In this document: positions 1-8,740 of the stretch, piece after piece
Numbering within the stretch: the stretch's first letter is position 1
Layout: each line of letters starts with the position of its first letter
From: VXNE01 sp965200505
Lineage (GTDB): Bacteria; Pseudomonadota; Gammaproteobacteria; Pseudomonadales; Azotimanducaceae
Direction: 5' to 3'
NCBI GenBank assembly: GCA_965200505.1
Contig: OZ241343.1
Span: forward strand, 2,790,001-2,854,000
Length of the DNA: 64,000 bases
The notes under the pieces: generated by a model
Told to the model about the DNA's origin: nothing
What the model saw: the letters and a program-made list of their open reading frames with translations, nothing else
Databases searched by the model: none
Translations under genes and position numbers: made by a program

Positions 1-382
1 CGGCCGGGTCGAAGGCGCCGGACACCAACTCCGAGTTCGCGTCGATGCCGAGCGAGCGCAACAGCTCGAAGGCGCGGTCCGTGAGGGCGACCATGCGCTC
101 CTGGTAGAACGGCAACTGCTCCGTGAACGCCGCCACGGATTGCCCCACCAACGCGCCGAGCCCGGCGAGGGCGACGATGAGCGCGATCACCGTGGCGGTG
201 AGCGCCAAACTCAACGGCCACTTGTGGCTTTGCAGCCAGAACACCGGCGTCGCCGCGATGATGGCGATGAAGGTCGCCAGCAGGAAGGGCACCACCAGCT
301 GCTCCGCCGCCTTCACGCCGGCGATGAGCACCACGATCGCGGCGGCGATCAGGAAGGCGTTGGCGGTGGCGGAGCGCTCCAT
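1..382 (-). CDS. AI-2E family (PerM-like) transporter, N-terminal part
   Basis: The reading frame starts at an ATG at 382 and runs off the left edge of the window, so only about 127 N-terminal residues are visible. They contain three hydrophobic stretches, at about residues 8-26, 29-50 and 57-80. The phrases FLLATFIAIIAATPVFWL and LGALVGQSVAAFTEQLPFY are typical of the AI-2E/PerM permease family of polytopic inner-membrane proteins. It starts 10 bases after the stop of the upstream amidase gene and is probably cotranscribed with it. Members of this family export autoinducer-2 or ions, and the substrate cannot be told from this fragment. Confidence 0.85.
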   Translation of the reverse strand, partial: MERSATANAFLIAAAIVVLIAGVKAAEQLVVPFLLATFIAIIAATPVFWLQSHKWPLSLALTATVIALIVALAGLGALVGQSVAAFTEQLPFYQERMVALTDRAFELLRSLGIDANSELVSGAFDPA

Positions 383-392
383 GCGCCGGCGC

Positions 393-1319
393 TCAGCGGC
401 CGGCGGCGGTGGCTTCCGCCTCGGGCTGCCCGTCCCAGGAACGCGGGTCGGCGCTTGGCGAACGCTCGGCGGGGGCGCGATGCCGAAGGCTCGGCAACTG
501 CTGTCGCACGGCGGCCACGCGCTGCGGGTCGATGGTGACCAGCGCCACCGCATCGCCTTCGGCCGGGCACTCGGCCACCACCTCGCCCCACGGATCGACG
601 ATGAGCGCATGGCCATAGGAGGCGCGGTTCGCGTGGCCGTGCTCGCCATGTTGGGCGGCGGCGATCACATAGCTCTGACATTCGATGGCGCGGGCGCGCA
701 GCAGCACATGCCAATGGTCTCGCCCGGTGGTGCGGGTGAACGCCGCCGGCACGGCCAAGGCGATGGCGCCCAAATCCACCAAGCGTTGGTAGAGCGCCGG
801 GAAGCGCACGTCGTAGCACACGCTCAAGCCCAATGGCCCGAACGGCATGGCGCTGACGGTCGGGGTGTCGCCGGCCGCGGTGTTGCGCGATTCCCAAAGG
901 CGCGTGCCATCGGGCAAATCCACGTCGAAGAGGTGGATCTTGCGATACATGGCGCGGATGTCGCCGGCCGGGCCCATGTGGACGAGGGTGTTGAAGGCGC
1001 GGCCATCCACGCCACGCTCGTGGAAGCCGAACACGAAGTGAACCCGATTGGCCGTGGCCATTTGCCGGCAGCGCTCGAGGATGGGGCCACCGGCCGGCAA
1101 CGGTTCCAACATCGCCGCCCGCAGCTTGCCGGGGCCGATGAAGGTGAAGGTCTCCGGCGCGAACACCACTTGGGCGCCACGCTCGACGGCTTCCCCCACG
1201 AGCCGTGCCATGGCCTGCAGGTTCGCCTCGACGTCCGCCGTCGCGCACAACTGCGTCACGGCCGCCACGCAGGGCGGCGGGCCGGGCTCAGCGCTGGTTT
1301 TCATGGGCTGTCGCGGCAC
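393..1319 (-). CDS. Carbon-nitrogen (nitrilase-superfamily) hydrolase, Nit1/YbeM-like
   Basis: A 308-residue nitrilase-superfamily amidase. The catalytic triad is visible as Glu56 (APETF), Lys127 (YRKIHLFD) and Cys168 (SVCYDVRFP). The YRKIHLFDVDLPDG context matches the Nit1/YbeM branch, whose characterised members hydrolyse deaminated glutathione, but the substrate here is inferred. The GTG at 1319 is chosen because GAGG lies just upstream and the upstream gene's TGA is only 6 bases away. An ATG five codons further in (1304) is an alternative. The C-terminal 35 residues are low-complexity and variable. It lies in a minus-strand run with the DinB-like protein upstream and the AI-2E permease downstream. 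Confidence 0.88.
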   Translation of the reverse strand: MPRQPMKTSAEPGPPPCVAAVTQLCATADVEANLQAMARLVGEAVERGAQVVFAPETFTFIGPGKLRAAMLEPLPAGGPILERCRQMATANRVHFVFGFHERGVDGRAFNTLVHMGPAGDIRAMYRKIHLFDVDLPDGTRLWESRNTAAGDTPTVSAMPFGPLGLSVCYDVRFPALYQRLVDLGAIALAVPAAFTRTTGRDHWHVLLRARAIECQSYVIAAAQHGEHGHANRASYGHALIVDPWGEVVAECPAEGDAVALVTIDPQRVAAVRQQLPSLRHRAPAERSPSADPRSWDGQPEAEATAAGR

Positions 1320-1325
1320 CGCGCC

Positions 1326-2087
1326 TCAGCCGGTGCGATGGCCGGGCGGCGGCGGCGTTTCGGGCGGCCCGGCGAAGCACTGCGCGATGACCATCCAAGC
1401 GTTCGCCGCCGCGCCGCGCACATCGAGGCGCACGTCCGCGATGTTGCGCCCCTGCGTCACCACATGGGCGAACTCCACCGCGGAACCCGCCACATAGTCT
1501 GTGTCCGAAGGCTCGTTCCATTCCCACACGGCGCCGGAGGGCGACGTCAACCGCACATGGGGCGCCGGCTGCGGCGGTTCCTGCTTGCGGTTCACGAACG
1601 TCCAAGCATAGGTGCGCACGCCGATGTGGCAGATGTTCTTGATGCGGTCCGTGTTCTCGCGCTTGGCGCCGAGCAGGTCGTAGATGTCCTGCCCGTGCGC
1701 CCAAGTTTCCATCTGCCGCGCCGTCGCCATCATGCGCACGCCCATGTCCGGCCCGAACCACGGGGCGCGCAAGTCTGCCGGGGCCGCGGCGAGGGCGTCG
1801 CACAGCTGGTCGAAGTAAGACCGCCACCGCGCCAGCAGCGCACGCCCTGCCAGTGGTTCCGGGGCTTCGGGGCCGGCCGCGGCGCGTTCCTTCATCCAAG
1901 CGCGGAAGCCGTCCGGGTCGGTCACGGAATGGACGGCCCAACGGTCTGCATCGTGCAGATGCTGCACCACCCAATTGACGGTGCGGCTCTTGAACGGCGT
2001 CTCGCGCTGCCATTGATCCTCCGCCAAGGTGTCGAGGAAGGCGAACAGCACGTCGCCTTCCTCCCGCAAGTCGTCGATTTGCTGCAT
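1326..2087 (-). CDS. TIGR03084-type DinB/maleylpyruvate-isomerase-fold protein
   Basis: A 253-residue soluble protein with the four-helix DinB/MDMPI fold signature of the TIGR03084 family. It starts with an acidic helix (IDDLREEGDVLFAFLDTL) and has a conserved VNWVVQHLHDADRW segment with candidate metal-binding His residues at about 44 and 148. A further stretch, ARQMETWAHGQDIYD, carries the third His. Family members are presumed metal-dependent thiol transferases or isomerases, but the reaction is unknown. It sits 12 bases downstream of rhlB and 6 bases upstream of the amidase gene, consistent with one transcript. Confidence 0.8.
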   Translation of the reverse strand: MQQIDDLREEGDVLFAFLDTLAEDQWQRETPFKSRTVNWVVQHLHDADRWAVHSVTDPDGFRAWMKERAAAGPEAPEPLAGRALLARWRSYFDQLCDALAAAPADLRAPWFGPDMGVRMMATARQMETWAHGQDIYDLLGAKRENTDRIKNICHIGVRTYAWTFVNRKQEPPQPAPHVRLTSPSGAVWEWNEPSDTDYVAGSAVEFAHVVTQGRNIADVRLDVRGAAANAWMVIAQCFAGPPETPPPPGHRTG

Positions 2088-2099
2088 GGTCTTCTCCTC

Positions 2100-3254
2100 T
2101 CAAAAGTCCGGCGGCGTACAGGCGACGGCGTGGCCCAGGAACTCCTCGATGGCCGGCAGATTGAAGGCGTCGTTCTCCGCCACGAAGCTGATGGAGGTGC
2201 CGGTGGCGCCGGCGCGGCCGGTGCGGCCGATGCGATGCACATAGTACTCCGCGTCCTCCGGCAAGTCGTAATTGATGACGTGCGTGATGCCTTCCACGTG
2301 GATGCCGCGCCCGGCGACGTCCGTCGCCACCACCACCCGCACCTCGCCTTCCTTGAAGCGGTTCAGCGTCGCCATCCGCTTGCGCTGCGGGATGTCGCCG
2401 GCCAACCCTTCGCAGTCTATGCCGCGCTTCTGCAGGTAGCGCACCAAGTCATGCACGCCGTCGCGGCGGTTGACGAACACCAGCGTCTGGCCGGGGTTGG
2501 ATTCGCGCACGAAGCGCACCAAGGCGCCACGCTTTTCGTTCGCGGCCAGCGTCCAGAAGCACTGCCGCACCGCCTCCGCGGCCACTGTCTCCGGCTCGAT
2601 GGCGACGTGGATGGGGTCGAGCGTCCACTGCTTCGCCAAGCGCATCACGTCGTCGTTGAAGGTGGCGCTGAAGAACAGCGTCTGGCGTTCACGCTTGCGG
2701 GGCGTTTGATAGACGATGCGGCGCACGTCCGGGATGAAGCCGATGTCCAACATGCGATCGGCTTCGTCGATGACCAGCACTTCCACGCGGCGCAGGTTCA
2801 CCACGCCGCGGCCGCAATAGTCCAGCAGGCGGCCGGGCGTCGCCACCAAGATGTCGATGTCGGTGTTGCGCAGGCGTTGCTGCTGCTTGGCGTAATCGAT
2901 GCCGCCGTACACCGCGGTGACGCGGGTGTCCATGTAGTTGGAGAGGTCGTGCGCGTCCTCTTCGATCTGCACGGCGAGTTCGCGGGTGGGCGCGAGCACC
3001 AGCGCGCGCGGTGTGCCCACCGGGTTGGGGCGCTCCAGCGGGAACTCGTGCTGGCGCGTCAGGATGGTGATGAGGAACGCGGCGGTCTTGCCGGTGCCGG
3101 TCTGCGCTTGGCCGGTGATGTCGTAGTCCGACAGGCTGTACGGCAGCACGCCGCTTTGGATGGGTGTGCAGCGCTCGAAACCGAGATCATCCACGGCGCG
3201 CAGCAACGGCGCCGGCAAGCCGAACTCGGCGAAGGTGTCGACGGCTTCCGCCAT
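2100..3254 (-). CDS. rhlB: DEAD-box ATP-dependent RNA helicase RhlB
   Basis: A 384-residue DEAD-box helicase carrying all core motifs in order: Q motif (RCTPIQSGVLP), Walker A (AQTGTGKT), PTRELA, DEAD (DEADRMLDIGF), SAT, and the C-terminal HRIGRTGRAG. The DEADRMLDIGFIPDVRRI context is characteristic of RhlB, the RNase E degradosome helicase. It is shorter than the E. coli protein (421 residues) because it ends soon after the helicase core and lacks the basic RNase E-binding tail. It lies 9 bases downstream of the aminotransferase gene on the same strand. Confidence 0.9.
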   Translation of the reverse strand: MAEAVDTFAEFGLPAPLLRAVDDLGFERCTPIQSGVLPYSLSDYDITGQAQTGTGKTAAFLITILTRQHEFPLERPNPVGTPRALVLAPTRELAVQIEEDAHDLSNYMDTRVTAVYGGIDYAKQQQRLRNTDIDILVATPGRLLDYCGRGVVNLRRVEVLVIDEADRMLDIGFIPDVRRIVYQTPRKRERQTLFFSATFNDDVMRLAKQWTLDPIHVAIEPETVAAEAVRQCFWTLAANEKRGALVRFVRESNPGQTLVFVNRRDGVHDLVRYLQKRGIDCEGLAGDIPQRKRMATLNRFKEGEVRVVVATDVAGRGIHVEGITHVINYDLPEDAEYYVHRIGRTGRAGATGTSISFVAENDAFNLPAIEEFLGHAVACTPPDF

Positions 3255-3263
3255 GCGCCGCGC

Positions 3264-4523
3264 CTAGCCGGCGGCCTCGCGGCGCGCGCTCGCGAGCCGG
3301 ATGCAGAGCGCGAGCGTCTCGGTGGCCTGCTCCACCTCCTCCAAGGAGGCGAAGGTGGGCGCCAGGCGGATGGTGTCGTCGTTGGGGTCGCGGCCATGCG
3401 GGTGGGTGGCGCCGGCCGGCGTCAACCGCACACCGGCGCCGCCGGCCAAGGCCACCACCTGCTTGGCGAGGCCCGGCGGCGTTCGCACCGTGACGAAGTA
3501 GCCGCCACGCGGTTGCGTCCAAGAGGCCAGCCCGGAGCCGCCCAGCTCACTCGCCAACACCCGCTCTATGGCGTCGAACTTCGGCGCCACGAGGGCCGCG
3601 TGGGCGTTCATGTGCTCGCTCAACCGTCCCTGCAAGAAGCGGGCGTGGCGCAACTGGTTCACTTTGTCGTGCCCCACCGTCATCACCGCCAGATGCGCCT
3701 CCAGCGCCGCGAGGGTGTTCTCGCTGCCGCTGACGAAGGCGACGCCGGCGCCGGCGAAGGTGATCTTGGAGGTGGAAGCGAACAGCACGATGCTGTCCGG
3801 CGCACCCGCCTCGGTGGCCCGCGCCAGCACGTCGTCCAGCTCGGCGGCCGGGAAGCGGAAGTCATGCACGGCGTAGGCGTTGTCCCAGAGCGTGACGAAG
3901 CCGGGCGAACGCTTGCCGAGTGCGGCGATGCGACGCACGGTCTCCGCCGAGTAAGTGCAGCCGGATGGGTTCGAGTGCTTGGGCACACACCAGATGCATT
4001 TCGCCGCCGGCTCGCCGTCCACCAGCGCCTCCACCTCGTCCATGTCCGGCCCGGCGTCGTCCATGGGCACCGGCACCATCTCGATGCCGAAGGATTCGGT
4101 GAGGGTGAAGTGCCGGTCGTAACCCGGCACGGGGCAGATCGCCTTGACGGCACCGAGTTCGCGCCACGGCGGGCCGTTCAAGCCGTGTTTCATGGCCGTG
4201 TCGAGGGCCAAGTGCATCATCGTGAGGCTGCTGTTGCCGGCGGCGATCACTTGCTCCGGCGCCACGCCCAGAAGCTCGGCACCCAAGGCGCGGGCTTCCG
4301 GCAGGCCCCGCAAGCCACCGTAGTTGCGCACGTCGGTGCCATCGGCGGCGAAGAAGTCTTCCGCCAACACCCCATCCAAGGCATCGGAGAGCGCCACCTG
4401 CTCGGTGCCGGGCTTGCCGCGCGTGAGATCGAGGGTGAGGTTGGCGCCTTGCGCGGCGGCGTAGCGGGCCTCCAGCGCCTCCAAGGCTGCGCCGGCGGCC
4501 GGCGGCACTCCTTCCCGCGTCAT
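3264..4523 (-). CDS. Type Ic aspartate aminotransferase (PLP-dependent, fold I)
   Basis: A 419-residue PLP-dependent aminotransferase. The early phrase LDLTRGKPG, the WCVPKHSNPSGCTYS segment and the STSKITFAGAG segment with the Schiff-base Lys match the class Ic aspartate aminotransferases described from Corynebacterium. They distinguish it from the classical AspC family. The expected reaction is aspartate plus 2-oxoglutarate to oxaloacetate plus glutamate in the cytoplasm. Its ATG overlaps the argC stop by 4 bases, so translation is probably coupled to arginine biosynthesis. Substrate specificity is inferred from family signatures only. Confidence 0.85.
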   Translation of the reverse strand: MTREGVPPAAGAALEALEARYAAAQGANLTLDLTRGKPGTEQVALSDALDGVLAEDFFAADGTDVRNYGGLRGLPEARALGAELLGVAPEQVIAAGNSSLTMMHLALDTAMKHGLNGPPWRELGAVKAICPVPGYDRHFTLTESFGIEMVPVPMDDAGPDMDEVEALVDGEPAAKCIWCVPKHSNPSGCTYSAETVRRIAALGKRSPGFVTLWDNAYAVHDFRFPAAELDDVLARATEAGAPDSIVLFASTSKITFAGAGVAFVSGSENTLAALEAHLAVMTVGHDKVNQLRHARFLQGRLSEHMNAHAALVAPKFDAIERVLASELGGSGLASWTQPRGGYFVTVRTPPGLAKQVVALAGGAGVRLTPAGATHPHGRDPNDDTIRLAPTFASLEEVEQATETLALCIRLASARREAAG

Positions 4524-5455
4524 GCCGCGAGCCCCGTGGTTTCCGGCAAGCCCAGCATCAGGTTCAGGTTCTGCACCGCGGCGCCAGCGGCGCCTTTGCC
4601 CAAGTTGTCGAAGCGGGAAGCGAGCATCACGTGTTCCTCGCCGCCGAACACCATCAGCTCCAGGCGGTTGCTGTCGTTGCAGGCGGTGGGGTCGAGAAAG
4701 CCGTCGTCGCGGGTCTCCTGCTCGCCGAGCGGCAGCACCGTCACGAACGGCTCTTCGGCATAGCGGGCGGCGAGCACCTCATGCACGGCCGCGGCGCCCG
4801 CGCCACAGCGCAATGCGGCGCGGAACAGCGGCACCTGCGTCACAATGCCCTTGAAGTAATGCCCGACCATGGGCGCAAACAACGGCGCCGCGGCGGTGCC
4901 GGCGTAGTGGCGCATCTCCGGCACGTGCTTGTGGTCGAGCCGCAGCGCGTAGGCGCGGGTGGGCACACGCGAGCCATCGCACCCCTCGTGCTTGGCGATG
5001 AGCGCCTTGCCGCCGCCGGAATAGCCCGACACGGCGTTGACGGTGAGTGGCGTTTCGGCCGCGAGCAACCCGGCGTCGATGAGTGGCCGCACGGACAGGA
5101 CGAATCCCGTGGGATAGCAGCCGGGATTGGCCACCCGGCGCGCCGCGGCGATGGCGGCGCGGGCGTCGGCGGCGAGTTCCGGCAGGCCATACGTCCAGCC
5201 CGGCGCGAGTCGATGCGCCGTGCTGGCGTCGATGAAGCGGGCGTCCGGCGCCAGCGCCACCGCGGCGCGGGCCGCGGCGTCGGGCAGGCACAGGATGGCC
5301 ACGTCCGCGGCGGCATGGAGACGGGCGCGGCATCGTGCGTCCTTGCGCTCTTCCGGCCGGATGCGCAGCAGTTCGATGTCGTCGCGGCCAGCGAGGCGCT
5401 CGGCGAGTTCGAGCCCCGTCGCCCCCGCCTGGCCATCGATGAAGACCTTGTGCAT
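4520..5455 (-). CDS. argC: N-acetyl-gamma-glutamyl-phosphate reductase, type 2
   Basis: NADPH-dependent reduction of N-acetyl-glutamyl-phosphate, the third step of arginine synthesis. The protein begins MHKVFIDGQAGATG with the NAD(P)-binding glycine-rich loop. It has the active-site Cys113 in VANPGCYPTGF and the type 2 (short) form length of 311 residues. The frame stays open 17 codons further upstream, but the ATG at 5455 is the right place for the nucleotide-binding strand and is preferred. It is the first gene of the minus-strand run and overlaps the aminotransferase start by 4 bases. Confidence 0.92.
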   Translation of the reverse strand: MHKVFIDGQAGATGLELAERLAGRDDIELLRIRPEERKDARCRARLHAAADVAILCLPDAAARAAVALAPDARFIDASTAHRLAPGWTYGLPELAADARAAIAAARRVANPGCYPTGFVLSVRPLIDAGLLAAETPLTVNAVSGYSGGGKALIAKHEGCDGSRVPTRAYALRLDHKHVPEMRHYAGTAAAPLFAPMVGHYFKGIVTQVPLFRAALRCGAGAAAVHEVLAARYAEEPFVTVLPLGEQETRDDGFLDPTACNDSNRLELMVFGGEEHVMLASRFDNLGKGAAGAAVQNLNLMLGLPETTGLAA

Positions 5456-5525
5456 GGTGGGAATCCGTAGGTGCGGCCATTCTAGCCGAGTCGCGCCGTG
5501 GCGCACCGGCCAAGGGCCGCGGCGT

Positions 5526-6176
5526 TCAGGCGAACCGCGCCTGCAGCCAACGCGAGATGTCCAGTATCTCCTCGTGGCAGACCTGGTGCCCCATGTCGTA
5601 CTGTCGCCATTCCACCCGATAGTTGAGCGCGCCCAAGGCTTCGCGGGCCGTCACCGCCCGGGCGATGGGGATCATCGGATCCAAGCGCCCGTGGGCCATG
5701 AAGATGGGCACATCGACGCTCTCGAAGCTGACGCGCCCCGCCAAGTTCTCGTGGTCATGCACATAGGTGGAGAGCGCCATGATGCCGGCGAAACGCTGCG
5801 CCCGAGTGAGGCCCAAATGCAAGGCCACGACCCCGCCTTGGGAAAAGCCGGCCAGCACGATGCGGTGCGGCGGAATGCCGCGTTGCCCCTCGGCGGCCAC
5901 CAGTTCGGCCACTTGGGCGGCGGAGGTTTCGATGTCGTCCATGCCGGCGAGCGGCGCCCGCGGGTCGATGTCGTACCAAGCCCGCATCTCGGCGCCGCCG
6001 TTGATGGTGACGGGCCTTTCCGGCGCATGGGGGAAGACGAAGCGCACCGGCACATCAAGGCCGAGTTGCGGCACGATGGGCTCGAAGTCGTGCCCATCGG
6101 CGCCCAAGCCATGCAGCCAAATGACGGCCCCGGCCGGCGGTTCGGCCGGGTTCTGTTCCACACATTCAAGGCTCAT
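5526..6176 (-). CDS. Phospholipase/carboxylesterase family alpha/beta hydrolase
   Basis: A 216-residue cytoplasmic esterase of the EstB/acyl-protein-thioesterase type. The oxyanion motif IWLHGLGADG is followed by the nucleophile Ser112 in GFSQGG, Asp166 in GRLDPMIP and His197 in DMGHQVC, which complete the catalytic triad. The open frame extends upstream past the neighbouring divergent gene's start, but the ATG at 6176 gives the normal family N-terminus and is used here. It is transcribed away from the ABC exporter across a 130-base divergent gap that contains TAGAAT at 6255-6260, a possible -10 for the exporter. Confidence 0.9.
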   Translation of the reverse strand: MSLECVEQNPAEPPAGAVIWLHGLGADGHDFEPIVPQLGLDVPVRFVFPHAPERPVTINGGAEMRAWYDIDPRAPLAGMDDIETSAAQVAELVAAEGQRGIPPHRIVLAGFSQGGVVALHLGLTRAQRFAGIMALSTYVHDHENLAGRVSFESVDVPIFMAHGRLDPMIPIARAVTAREALGALNYRVEWRQYDMGHQVCHEEILDISRWLQARFA

Positions 6177-6306
6177 GCGGACAGCATAGCACCCGCCTTG
6201 CGGCTGCCCACCGGCGCGGCGCGGCTGTCGGGGCGGTGGCCTCGCCGGCAGGGTTAGAATCGCCCCACCCCGCGCCGCACGGCGAGCAAGGAAACGCGAG
6301 GCCGGC

Positions 6307-8142
6307 ATGGCGGCGCAACCACAGACGGCTTCCGCCCCGCCCAACGAAGGCCGTGCGCCGGTGGCGAGCCTGAAACCGGCGTTCCGCTTCGCGCGCCCGT
6401 ACTTGGGCCGCGTGGCCATCGCGGCCGCGGCGCTGATCGTCACCGCGTCCGTCACGTTGTCCGTGGGTTGGGGCATCCGCCTGGTGATCGACGAGGGCTT
6501 CGCCACCGGCAGCCCCGAACTGTTGCGGGCGAGCTTGGGCGTCTTCGGCGCGTTGGTGATCGTGCTCGCGGCCGGCACCTTCGTGCGCTTCTACTTCGTC
6601 TCTTGGGTGGGGGAACGGGTAAGCGCGGACATCCGCTTGGCGGTCTATGCCCGTTTGGTGCGGATGCATCCGGGCTTCTTCGAGGCGAACCTGCCCACCG
6701 AGATCCAATCCCGCATCACGACGGACACGACGCTCCTGCAGACCGTGATCGGCTCCTCCGCCTCGGTGGCCTTGCGCAATGCGCTGATGTTCGTCGGCGG
6801 CATGGTGTTGCTGTTCGTGACCAATCCAAAGCTCTCCACCATCGTCGTGGTCAGCGCACCGGTGGTCATCTCGCCCATCGTGCTGTTCGGCCGTCGGGTG
6901 CGGCGCCTGTCCCGCGCCAGCCAAGACACGCTGGCCGATGTGGGCAGCTATGCCGGCGAATCCCTGCGGCACATCAAGGTGGTGCAGGCGTTCAGCCATG
7001 AACGCCAAGACATCAACGCCTTCGGCGCGCGGGTGGATGCCGCCTTCGCCGTCGCCGCCAAGCGCATCCGGCAACGCGCCTGGCTCGTGGTGGCGGTGAT
7101 GACGCTCACGTTCGCGGCCATCGCCGGCATGTTGTGGTCCGGCGGTTTGGACGTGCTGGCCGGCCGCACCACCGCCGGCGAGCTGGCGGCCTTCATCTTC
7201 TACGCCTTCATCGTGGCCGGTGCGGCCGGGGCCGTGAGCGAGGTGTGGGCCGATCTGCAACGCGCCGCCGGCGCCACGGAGCGGTTGATGGAGCTCTTGG
7301 CGCAAGCGCCCGAGTTGCCGGAACCGGCCACGCCCCAAACGGCGGTGATGCCCGGCGCCATCGCGTTTCGAGACGTCTCCTACCACTATCCGACCCGGCC
7401 GGCGCAGGCGGCGCTGGACGGCATCGACCTCGCGGTACATCCCGGCGAGATGGTGGCGCTGGTGGGGCCCTCCGGCGCCGGCAAGAGCACGGTGTTGGAC
7501 TTGATGCAGCGCTTTCGGGACCCCACCAGCGGCGTGGTCGAAGTGGCCGGGGTGGATGCGCGGCAGCTTTCTTTGCAGACGCTGCGGGCAGACATTGCCT
7601 TCGTGCCCCAGCATCCGGCGCTGTTCGCCGGCAGCATTCGCGACAACGTGCGCTACGGCGACGTCGAGGCGAGCGAGCAGCGCGTCCTCGCGGCGCTGCG
7701 GGCAGCACACGCGGACGATTTCACGAACGCTTTGGCGGACGGTGTGGACACCCGCGTTGGCGAAGACGGCGAGGGGCTTTCCGGCGGCCAGCGACAGCGC
7801 ATCGCCATCGCCCGCGCCCTGCTGCCGGCGCCGCGCATCCTGCTCATGGACGAACCCACCAGCGCCTTGGACGCGCAGAGCGAGGCCGCCATCCGGCACA
7901 CGCTCGATGAGCTGCGCGGCCGCTGCACCATCGTCATCGTCGCACACCGGGTGTCCACCGCGGCGGCCGCGGACCGCATCCTCGTGCTCGACCGCGGCCG
8001 CGTGGTCGCCACCGGCAGCCACGCCGCGTTGCTCAGCGACTGCGAGCTGTACGGCGACTTCGCGGCGCTGCAGAGCGCGGACGGTGGTGCGCCGGCAACC
8101 GCCTATAATGAGCGCGTCGCCACTGTGGGAAGCACGACGTGA
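6307..8142 (+). CDS. ABC exporter half-transporter (fused membrane and ATPase domains)
   Basis: A 611-residue exporter with a type-1 transmembrane domain of about six helices (residues about 25-320). The nucleotide-binding domain follows, with Walker A GPSGAGKST near 387, LSGGQRQR near 490, Walker B ILLMDEPTSALD near 514 and an H-loop His in IVAHRVS. The layout is that of MsbA/LmrA-like homodimeric exporters, and the substrate is not evident. The 3' end overlaps the next gene's GTG by 4 bases. TATAAT at 8104-8109 inside its 3' end could be a -10 for that downstream gene. Confidence 0.9.
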   Translation: MAAQPQTASAPPNEGRAPVASLKPAFRFARPYLGRVAIAAAALIVTASVTLSVGWGIRLVIDEGFATGSPELLRASLGVFGALVIVLAAGTFVRFYFVSWVGERVSADIRLAVYARLVRMHPGFFEANLPTEIQSRITTDTTLLQTVIGSSASVALRNALMFVGGMVLLFVTNPKLSTIVVVSAPVVISPIVLFGRRVRRLSRASQDTLADVGSYAGESLRHIKVVQAFSHERQDINAFGARVDAAFAVAAKRIRQRAWLVVAVMTLTFAAIAGMLWSGGLDVLAGRTTAGELAAFIFYAFIVAGAAGAVSEVWADLQRAAGATERLMELLAQAPELPEPATPQTAVMPGAIAFRDVSYHYPTRPAQAALDGIDLAVHPGEMVALVGPSGAGKSTVLDLMQRFRDPTSGVVEVAGVDARQLSLQTLRADIAFVPQHPALFAGSIRDNVRYGDVEASEQRVLAALRAAHADDFTNALADGVDTRVGEDGEGLSGGQRQRIAIARALLPAPRILLMDEPTSALDAQSEAAIRHTLDELRGRCTIVIVAHRVSTAAAADRILVLDRGRVVATGSHAALLSDCELYGDFAALQSADGGAPATAYNERVATVGSTT

Positions 8143-8561
8143 GGAACCTTGCACACGCCGCGGCCATCGTCGGCCTCGCCATCGGCTTTGGCGCCGTGAA
8201 CGCGGACACCGCCTCGGCGCCCGGCCTCGTTGGGGCTTGGGTGATTACTTCGGAAGGACGGCGCGGCCCCAGCGATAGCGTCCTCACCGTGGCAACGGCG
8301 GAAGACGGCAGCTATAGCGGCACTTGGGTTGGCCAGCGCGGGCGCGAACTCGAAGTGCGCAACATCCTGGTGGAAGGCGACAGCTTCTCCTTCGAGATGA
8401 CCGTGAAGCTGCCGGTGATGAGCGTCGATCTCACCTATCGCGGCACCCTCGCCGGGGATGCCATGAGCGGCATCATCGAGACGCCGAGGGGCGAGCAGCC
8501 ATTCACGGGCGTGCGGCGCGAAGCCGCCGAAGCTGGAGGCGAAGCCGCGACGGAAGGGTGA
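8139..8561 (+). CDS. Small secreted protein of unknown function
   Basis: A 140-residue protein beginning with GTG, overlapping the ABC exporter's TGA as GTGA. An N-terminal signal peptide (hydrophobic residues 5-18, cleavage near VNA-DT) is followed by a beta-rich body. That body has alternating short strands such as SYSGTWVGQRG, FSFEMTVKLP and VDLTYRGTL, a lipocalin-like or immunoglobulin-like pattern. The C-terminus is Ala/Glu-rich. I do not recognise a family with certainty. Translational coupling suggests it works with, or is expressed with, the exporter. Confidence 0.7.
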   Translation: MRNLAHAAAIVGLAIGFGAVNADTASAPGLVGAWVITSEGRRGPSDSVLTVATAEDGSYSGTWVGQRGRELEVRNILVEGDSFSFEMTVKLPVMSVDLTYRGTLAGDAMSGIIETPRGEQPFTGVRREAAEAGGEAATEG

Positions 8562-8740
8562 CGGTGCGCGACACCTGCCACTGCGCCCCAGCACAAGTAC
8601 CAGCGCCCGCCTAGGGCGACCTCCCAACATTCTCGCGCAGCGTTTGGCGGCGTGGGTCGCCGGCCTCTGTGCCGCGGCCTTGCGCGGCTAGGCCCGCGCC
8701 GGCTCCAAGGTGCCCTTGCACCATCGCTTAGACTCCCAAC

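Noticed and set aside
123..4763. A 1546-codon open frame on the plus strand
   Set aside because: It spans antisense to five recognisable minus-strand genes and the edge of a sixth, and has the Arg/His/Ala-rich composition of a GC-driven shadow.
6166..8154. A 662-codon minus-strand frame
   Set aside because: It is antisense to the well-supported ABC exporter and shows no recognisable motifs.
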